Assembly: GCF_015706575.1 (NCBI RefSeq)
Contig: NW_024037068.1
Location: forward strand, 2,914,001 to 2,978,000
Source: Patiria miniata
Taxonomy: Eukaryota; Echinodermata; Asteroidea; Valvatida; Asterinidae
DNA length: 64,000 nucleotides
Direction: 5' to 3'
Each line of letters opens with the position of its first letter. The stretch's first letter is position 1. Of this stretch, positions 44,101 to 53,100 are shown one piece after another. The position numbers and the translations under genes are program-made. Below the pieces are notes generated by a model, which saw only the letters and a list, made by a program, of their open reading frames with translations, was not told where the DNA came from and did no database searches.

Positions 44101-47100
44101 TAAAGTGTTTTCGAGATAATCACAAAAGAAGTTTCTCATATTTTAAAACTGCAAGAAATACTACTTTGCAACAACTTTGTGCAGCAAGAAAACCATCACA
44201 CGATTCTACGTGAGCTGAAGTTTTACATAAACCAGGTAATAAGACTTAATAAAGCAGTTAATTAGTGGAAATTAATTAGTAAAGATATGTGGCTCTTTGT
44301 GAAAACGCAAATTCACGTTTCCAACATATTGGCCCTTTCTGTTCAACGTGTATTTCCATAGGCGCCCGTGAGTACGCGCGCGCGCCTGAAAATGTAACAA
44401 AGATATGTGGCTCTTCGTGAAAACGCAAATCTCATTTGACCTACTTTTACGTATTTCCGTGCAATGGGTTTTGTACGCGTTCAAAGGGCCAAAATGTATG
44501 TGGCTCTTCGTGAAAACGCAAAATGCAGTTATCGAGATTTCTGCCCCTTGCAACATTAATGTAACTTAGAAATTAATGATGTTTTGCTTACAGAAACATG
44601 TCAAAATGGTTAAGTACATTGTTTTAATGCGAAATATCGAAAAAAATCCAAATCGAAAAAAATTGTAATTTTGGAGATATGTGGCTCTTCGTGAAAACGG
44701 TGACGACATGTAACCGTTGCGATTGTACTAGCATATAAGTACCTGTTTTCTTATGAGGGAGTCCCCTTTTGATGTAAAGGCTACAACAAGTTTGTTTCTC
44801 TGTTTGTTACGATGGATTTGAGTCGGAGAGATTTTAATAACTTTGGGGTCAGGCTGGCGCAGTGTTTATGTCCTTGCATTCAACCACTGTGGCATTCACT
44901 CATAGCCAAATCGGAGTCAAGTGCCCCGTCAAACAGAGTAAATGGCCCCTTACGCTTATAAAGAGTGAGTTGACTATAAAGTAGAGTCAATTTGACCCCC
45001 ATCCCACAGTCGTTGGTGTCAAATTACACTTCAAACCGGTCAAATGGCCCCTAACTCTTATAAAGAGTTAGGTGGACTTTAACACAGAGTCAATTTGACT
45101 CCTCCTTCAAGAGTCATTGGTTGATGGCTTTGCGAAGTTTCTATGTTGCTGATGATGGCGCGTATAAAGTGCATTAACCATAAAGGGGCTGGGGGCGGAA
45201 TCCGCCCCCCCCCCTTCGATTTTTTCCGGGATAGCCTTTATAATATTTTTTTTGCAGCCAAAGCTGTTATGACTTTTCGGCCTCAAGCCTTGCGCATCTT
45301 TTGACACCAAAAACATAAAAATCGGACAAGGGGTTGTTGCGCAAAGAAAAAAAATCCGGCGCTACGCACCGTGAAAACTGAATTTTCCCATATACGTCGG
45401 GTACACAGACCAGAATTGCCATTCGTTCAATTAGCCATAATTCCAAAACCCTTTGAACTTAAGTCATGAAATTTCTTGGGTATCTTTATGAAGAGTTGCT
45501 CTATGCATGTGCCGAGTTTAAAATTTTTTCGTCTCTCAATGGCCGAGATCTTACGGGGGGGGGGGCTGAATCCCCCTCCTACCCGGCTGAGAGATGGTCA
45601 AAATAACCTGGCCCCTTTAGGGTTAGAGAGTCGGCGTCAAAGATAGACTTACTGATCCCACAGTCCTTTCCATTGAAGCCAGCCACACAGTCACATCGGT
45701 AGTCATTGATCAAATCTACGCACGTACCATCATTCTGGCATGGCTGTGAGTCACATTCATCGATATCTGATTATCAATACAAATAAAATAAAAAAATTAG
45801 GCGGAGTGATGACTCTGTATTTTTGAATTATGATTTTGCCACCCCCATATCACCAAAAAGTAGACTTGACATGACAAGAAAATACAAATGGAATAAAACC
45901 AACCAAAACGTAAACAAACAAACACTAACATTACAAGGGATGAATTACAAAAATGAAAGCAAAACATTAACAATGCAAATTTTTAAAAGGAGGATTGAAC
46001 TACAAAAGGAAAAACAAGCAAATTGATCAGTGATCAAGAAAGGGAAACATCAGATTGCAATGAGAGCGAAAATAATTAATACCAATAAAAGTAGCAAATG
46101 GAGATCAAAGGGAAATCATGGGTGTCATTTTCCGTGATGGATGTAACATTAAATTTAAATATTCATTAAAAAAATGAAACATTAAAGCAAAATCAATACT
46201 AAATTTGAAAACAATGGATGAATCTTGAATGCATTCAGTTCGGTAGACAGTGAAGTTATGTCAACACGAAACAACCCTCGCTTAGTCGCTTTGTTCTTCA
46301 AAAAAAAGGTACATAAGACAATTTTGTTTACCTATTAAATCTTGAACGTTGCTATCCAAAGTGCAAAATTAATAACCAAGGAAAAATTATTAGATGTCTA
46401 AATGATTGATTCGGATAGTACTTACTGACGGTGCAATTCTTTCCTTCATAGCCAGCTCCACATTTACAATGGTAGTCGTTGACCATATCGGAACAAGCCC
46501 CACCGTTCTGGCATGGCTGCACGGCGCAGTCATTAATATCTGAGAAAAATTGCAAATTGTAAGGGTTATCCTTGAGTCTACATTTGAAAGTTCCTTGTAA
46601 GATTCGACCAGGAATCCGTGCTCTATTATTTTGGCCCAATTTTAGGTTCAAAATTACAATATCTGTGTCAAAATGGCACTTTTCCAAATGTTTTTGTGTC
46701 AAAATGACCTGGAAAATGAACCGTGTAAATTTGACCCGAACAAATACCTTTTTTCCCTTGAAAATGCATGAGATAAATTTCAAAATATACAGTGTGTATC
46801 GAAAACATTTAAAACAAAAATAGAACGGAATGCCTGACGTGGAATGTGTAACCATCATAGATATTACAAATAGTATGGAAGATACGCTTTTTCACTTTGA
46901 AATGAGACATCAGACGTCCAAATCTGATAATGTTTGACAGAGTAATGAGTAATTTTCCAAGAGTGGTCAAATTGACTATGGGACCAAGTTTTTAAATGTA
47001 GATATTCTGATTATTGTGGCCTAATTGACTCTGTGTGGATATCATTGTCTGGCCTACTAATGTGCTCATCTAGTAAATACGGTTCAAAACAGTTTCTTGC

Positions 47101-50100
47101 CATAAGTTTGTAAACAGTCATGCGCACATGCATATTTTTTTAGAATGAGGTGCTGGCAAGAAACTGTTTTATTGTGGTTACTTGCTAAACACATTTTTTG
47201 TGTGGTAACAAGCAGGTTGGTGACCATTTTTAAGGAAAAGGGTGATAACACCAATAAAGATGCCACCGCTGCAATGATATTTTCCAAGTAACCCTCCCTT
47301 CTCTATCTACTCCCTCATTTGATAAAGGCGATGGCCAAAATGTGTGACCTTTGCTGATGGACTAAGTGACTTACTGATTCCACAGTCATTACCCTCGAAG
47401 CCATCGAGACATTGACAACTGTAGTCATTCTTTAAATTGTTGCAGGCAGCCCCATTCTGACACGGCTGTGAAGCGCATTGGTCAAAATCTGAAAAAAAGT
47501 CATCAACATTAGACTGACAAATACAATAAAACAAATGACTCTCACTTTTACATCCAAATTTTGGTATTACATGAAGTACTGGACTACCCACTGCATTGAC
47601 CGTTATTGTGAGGAAAGATACTGTCAGAAAAATATCACAAATGCTTCTGAGATATTGACGGAATGTGTTGGATAACAATAGTCTAGATTTGCAGAAAGGG
47701 AAGAAAAACAATGCTATTCTATAGGTGCCATTCTGTCTCTGTGCAGTATAAAATTTGGTGACTGCCGGCTTATTTTTCGGAGCACTCACTTTTGTGTATA
47801 TTTGGCGACGGAGGTTTTTTTCTTGTACCCACAGAATTTTTTGAATTATTTGAACTCTTATTGGATTATTATTTTTATTATTTTAATAATAAATGGTAAT
47901 AAAAGTTTTGTTCAGAAAAAAACAGTTTCCATACTTCTAAAGATCTTGTTGATTCTTTGGGTAATTTTAAACAACGGGAGTGGTTGAGACAGGTTCCCTC
48001 CCATATTGGAATGCAGGTATAGGAAACCAATGTGTAGCTGAGCGGTTTTTGTACGTGAGCTTGGAATGGCCCACGCGGTATAATAGTTGTTTATACACGT
48101 AGGTCAGTGGTTTACGCGCGGAACTCCATCGGCAACATCAAAAGGTGAGTCAAGTGATCAGAGGTCAGCAGCAGCGAGGTGGGTACCAGCGCAAAAGGGA
48201 AGGTATTGTGATGATTATTGCGTCACCGTTTTCAGAGCCACCCATGTGGATTGTAAAACAAAACAAGGTTTTCAAGATAATCGCAAGAGAAGCTCCTCCC
48301 ATTTTAAAACTGCAAGAAAACATTCACATGATTCTTTGATAGGTAAGTTGTTGTGCAAACCCAGTTATTATCAGCACAATACATAATTAGCAAGAATCAA
48401 CTAGATGTGTGTCCCTTTGTGAAAACGAAAATCCATGTTTCCTACATTTGGGCCCTTTCTGATCAACGTGATTTTACATGGGAGGAGGCGCACGTGTTAG
48501 GCGCCCGCAACTGATAATGTAATAAAGATGTGTGGCTCTTTGTGTCTCTTCGTGAAAACACAATATGCACTAATTAAGATGCCCGCCCCTTTGCATCATT
48601 AATGCAGTTAAGAAATTAATAATGTTTTGCTTTTTACATAAGCATGTCAAAATGGTTAAGTACGATGTTTAAAGCGAAATAGTGGGGAAAAAAATCGAAA
48701 TCGAATAAAAAAATGTTTACATCGTTTGGCATGTCTGGATGTTTGAGAAAACGGCGACGATGGAAGTTGTTCCAAGGATGCAATGTTACACGTTGAAACG
48801 TTTAAGCGGAAAAGAAATGGGACTTTTTTCACTAATGATTGTGAACCTTTTTAAAAAGTTTACAAGAATCACGTTAGTACTTAAAAAGATGCATCAACAA
48901 GAATTTCATTAATTAATTTTGCGATGATTGGCCGCTATTGAGTCATCATCTAAAATGAATAAAAATAGTAAAAACTACAGTTAGAGGACAAACACACGGT
49001 GTTGGGCTAGAGGGTGGGCTTTTTCGCATTGTTGATTGTTGATTGATGTTGATTGTTGATGTTGATTGTTGGTTGTTTATGTTGATGTTGATTGTTGATG
49101 TTGATTGAATTTGACGGTGGTTGTTCATGTTGATGTCAGTTGTTGATTGTTTATAGTTGATTGGTGTTGTTGATTAACGATTATTGATGTTGATTGTTGA
49201 TGTTGATCTTTGTTGTTATTGTTGATGTTGAGTATTGATGTTGGTTATTGATGTCGACTGTTATGATTGTTGATGTTAATTGTTGATAGTTGATGTTGAT
49301 TGTTGATTAATGATGTTGATGTTGATTGTTGAAAGTTGATTGTTGATGTTGATTAATAATTATTGATGTTGATTATTGATGATTGTTATTGTTGATTGTT
49401 GATGTTGATTGTTGATGTTGATGTTGATGTTGACTGTTGATGTTGATTGTTGATGATGATTCTTGATGTTCATTGTTGTTTAATGATGTTGATTGTTGAT
49501 GTTGACTGTTCATGTTGATTGTTGATGTTAATTGTTGATAGTTGATTGTTGATGTTGAGGGTTGAGGGTTGGAAAATAGCGCGTGTAGTAATTATACAAA
49601 GGATAGTTTAAAAGAGTCAGGTAGGGATCTGCACGCGCGTATGCTGCTGGACATTAAACTTATCGAGCACAATCGTTACAAAAACCCATTAAATAGTTCA
49701 TATCTCTAAAAATAAAGGTTGCACACCATTAGCGCAATACAAAATATTGCTCGTCATACCCTCGTCACCACATTGCGCATGTTTTTAGAAAAGAGTGCCC
49801 AATTTAAAAAAGCGCCCAAACGGGCGCTTTTGCCAGCCCAATTTTTGAGTATCATATGACGTCATCAGAAGTAAAAAATGTGCTTGCGTTAAGAAGTTGT
49901 CATAATAAACGTGTACAAAACACTGATAAAACACTTAAAATGCATTGGTCCATGAAACAGCCGTTACATGTAGCTTAATACTTAACATACAACAGTCGTA
50001 AAACCAGACACTCAAGAAGCGAGCACGGGGAATCTCTTTGTACGCAATCAGAGCACACTGTTTTTTGTCGGGATTTCCCCTTTTGTACGCAATAATCCCC

Positions 50101-53100
50101 AGTTTACTGTACAGACAATATACGTGGCATTAAATGAGCGTTTCAAGACGAAGGCGCGTTCAACTTCAAATGTCAAGGGGCTGCAGGGCATCTTCTAGTT
50201 AATGTATCGTAACGAAACCTTGGGAAGTTTTAGACCTATTATTAAAGTGTCATTTAAAGCACAAAACTTGATGATATCTTTGACGGTTGATTTTTTAGCA
50301 ATTTTCAAAGGAAAAGAGGTCTTTTCTTTGTAACTTCCATTCTGATTACGTAATCATTTTTTTTCGCGCACAGGTCTTGTCTGCATTAAGGTGATCATGT
50401 ATATTAATTTTGAAGCGATTACCGCAAAGTTCGCCACAGACATCAACTGAAAATGCGTTTTGGACATTATTTAACCCGACGCTAGAGGGCGCTCGAATTC
50501 TTCATGGCGTCACCGATTATTTTTTAGAAGGTTCAACCCACCCACAGACTAACATCCTTAAAAGCAAGTTTATATCTTTTTCCACTTTCAAATTATTAGG
50601 CACTTCCGGTTTGGACCGGAAGGAAGGGTCACGTGATTTTGCACGCACAAGATGAATTGAAGATCCTGTATTATCATATCGATTCCCGCAAAATTCAAGT
50701 TCTGGTCTCTCACGGTCGATTTTTATATTGAATTTCTAAGATTAAATTTATAATGTTTTGAGGTGACGTCATGTGGCCCATGATGACGTCATGATAACGT
50801 CATTGCAAAGAAAAATACATCTGCAGTGGGTTGTGTATTGTGTCCACGTTGTTATAACTCTGGGTGAAGATGAATGATACATGCTCAATTGAGGACGCAC
50901 ACATGCTGGACCAGGATAGGAAGCAGCCTGAAGTGTTTGCTAACCGTTTGAACGGTAGGAGAAATCTAGTCCGTCATTATGCCACTCGTTGAAAATAGGG
51001 AGAAGCAAAAATAACATTGTGGTGGATAATATCCACTGAGCACGCGCACCCCTTAAAAACAACGACGGATCCTGAATGGCCCGTGCTAATTGGACCCCAA
51101 GAGATCCACTGTTGCTAAAAAGACAAGCAATATTAACCAGTTTCTCGTGCCCATCTGCCTTTTTTCACAGATGTTTTATACATAAGTAGTTCGATAAACC
51201 CTCTTACCTTCCGCAGCCTTCTTGCACACGTAGCCATATATTTGGCCACACCAAACGTCCGACCACTGTGAGCCGAAGTATACGGAATCGATGTGCGCAC
51301 AATCCTCGTTGCCAGCATTGTCGGGTATCCGTGGGCTCCAGTTGATGAAGTCCAGCTGGAAAAAAGGGTAACAGCTGTATATGTTTTTTTTTCATTATAG
51401 GATAGAATGAATCGTATGAAATTTTAATCGAGCCTTTTAGTAAAAAACGCCTCTCCCATTAAACGAGTTCAAATGTTTAAAAACTGTTACATAAAGCGAT
51501 CCTAACAAATCCAATATTATATAGTTTAACGGTGTATAATCAGTTAATTAAGCTTTGATTGACTTTAGTATACCTTTGTTCCGTCGCTCCACTTGAAGAA
51601 CCCTTCCCTCTCTTGATCGGTAAGACCAATCCAAAAACGGCCTCTACTGTATCCCATGTGATCTATCCACAAACGAAACCTCGCATTATTCTAAAACAAA
51701 TAACAAGTAATTACGGTAGTAATGGCGTTCTTAAACTGATGATAATCCGGTTTACACTTTTTACGTTGCCACAGTGGGACGTTACTAATGATTTCCCAGT
51801 CCTTATTTTAAAATCCCGAGTATAGTAGTTTGTGTATATTTTTTTTACAAAGTTCCTATTTGAAAGTGATAAAATGCCTTGCTGTAGAGCACAAACATTA
51901 CGTGCTAACCCTGCAAGTACACAATCCTTAGTTTTGGATGTACGCATGCGAAGAAGCCAGTTTTCCTGCTAAAAAAAAATCGGCTACAGTATAAGCGGGG
52001 AATTTTCGCTAACGGTAAGCAGAGCCATTGAATTGGGCTCTGGTAACCATTTGTCTTTATTCGTGCGGCATATTTGTATAGGCCTGTCCCAAAATGGGTT
52101 ACGATATTCCCACGTAGTTGGAATTAGCGGAGACCTATTGGTACCATTGTTACCATTCGTCTTTTTTTTTCTATCATACCAAACAAAGTCAAACAAAGCG
52201 TATTAGGTTTCTTTGAAGCCATTGGTTTTGTTTTTTCTTACCGAAAATGAAGTTGCTTTCGTCCTTGCTGTGGATGCTGACTAGGTTTGCCCCGTCCGAC
52301 TGGCATCTCGCCAGAGCGCCCTGCCAGGTATGTCTATCGTCGAAATGTAAATATTCATCCGAGAAGCGATAGCAGAAGTCTCCGTAATGGTTCCAGCCAG
52401 ACTGGCAATAGTTGTCTGCGCAAAGACATAGGAACGGGAAGAAAACAATCTTTATATTGTGTGAACTAAAACGAAAAGGTAAAAAAGGAGGAACCTGTGT
52501 TAACAGGAACGGAGTGCCCGTCTCTCTTTCTTTAGCGATTGGGTCCAACTCATATGCGGCTGCGGGGGTTTTGCCACACCTCCTCCACAGCGAGTCTGTT
52601 ACCTTCCCAGCATTGAATAATGCCGGTACCCATTTAACACTTGGGCTGAGAGGAGTAAAAGCGCCTTACTCAAGGGCCCGAACCATTGATCACCATTAGT
52701 AATGGACATCAATTGCTCGAACCCACAACCTCACGATCACGAATCATTTGCTCCTCCGCTAAACCACACGTGTCCACGTGTTTGAGCTAACTAAACGGAA
52801 TTTGATTGAAAAATGCACGAATCCAAAAAATAAAAACAGACAAACGATTAAACAAAAGAACGAAGGCACAATATTCTAATCGACGAGAGTATAGTGGGAC
52901 TTGTCTGCTTAGTGTCTAAGACACAGTGGCGGATCCAGGATATTTTTAAAGGAGCAACTCGGATGTAAAAGTCCAATTCCAAAGGCAGAGGAAGACGAGG
53001 CGATACATTCGAACACACAATGAGGTGCTGCGTAGCACTAATGAAGAGGTAGATATTAAAAGTTAAATAAGTGCTCAAAGCCCATCCAAGGGCATGAAGC

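Larger units (their letters stand above)
42914..45199 (-). repeat. Tandem duplication unit 2, with MITE insertion
   Basis: Copy of 41292-42913 plus a 663-bp insertion (659-bp MITE and 4-bp target duplication) and a few point differences. Its right end runs on into the rest of the MITE at 45175-45625, so this unit holds the original right junction. Confidence 0.9.
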
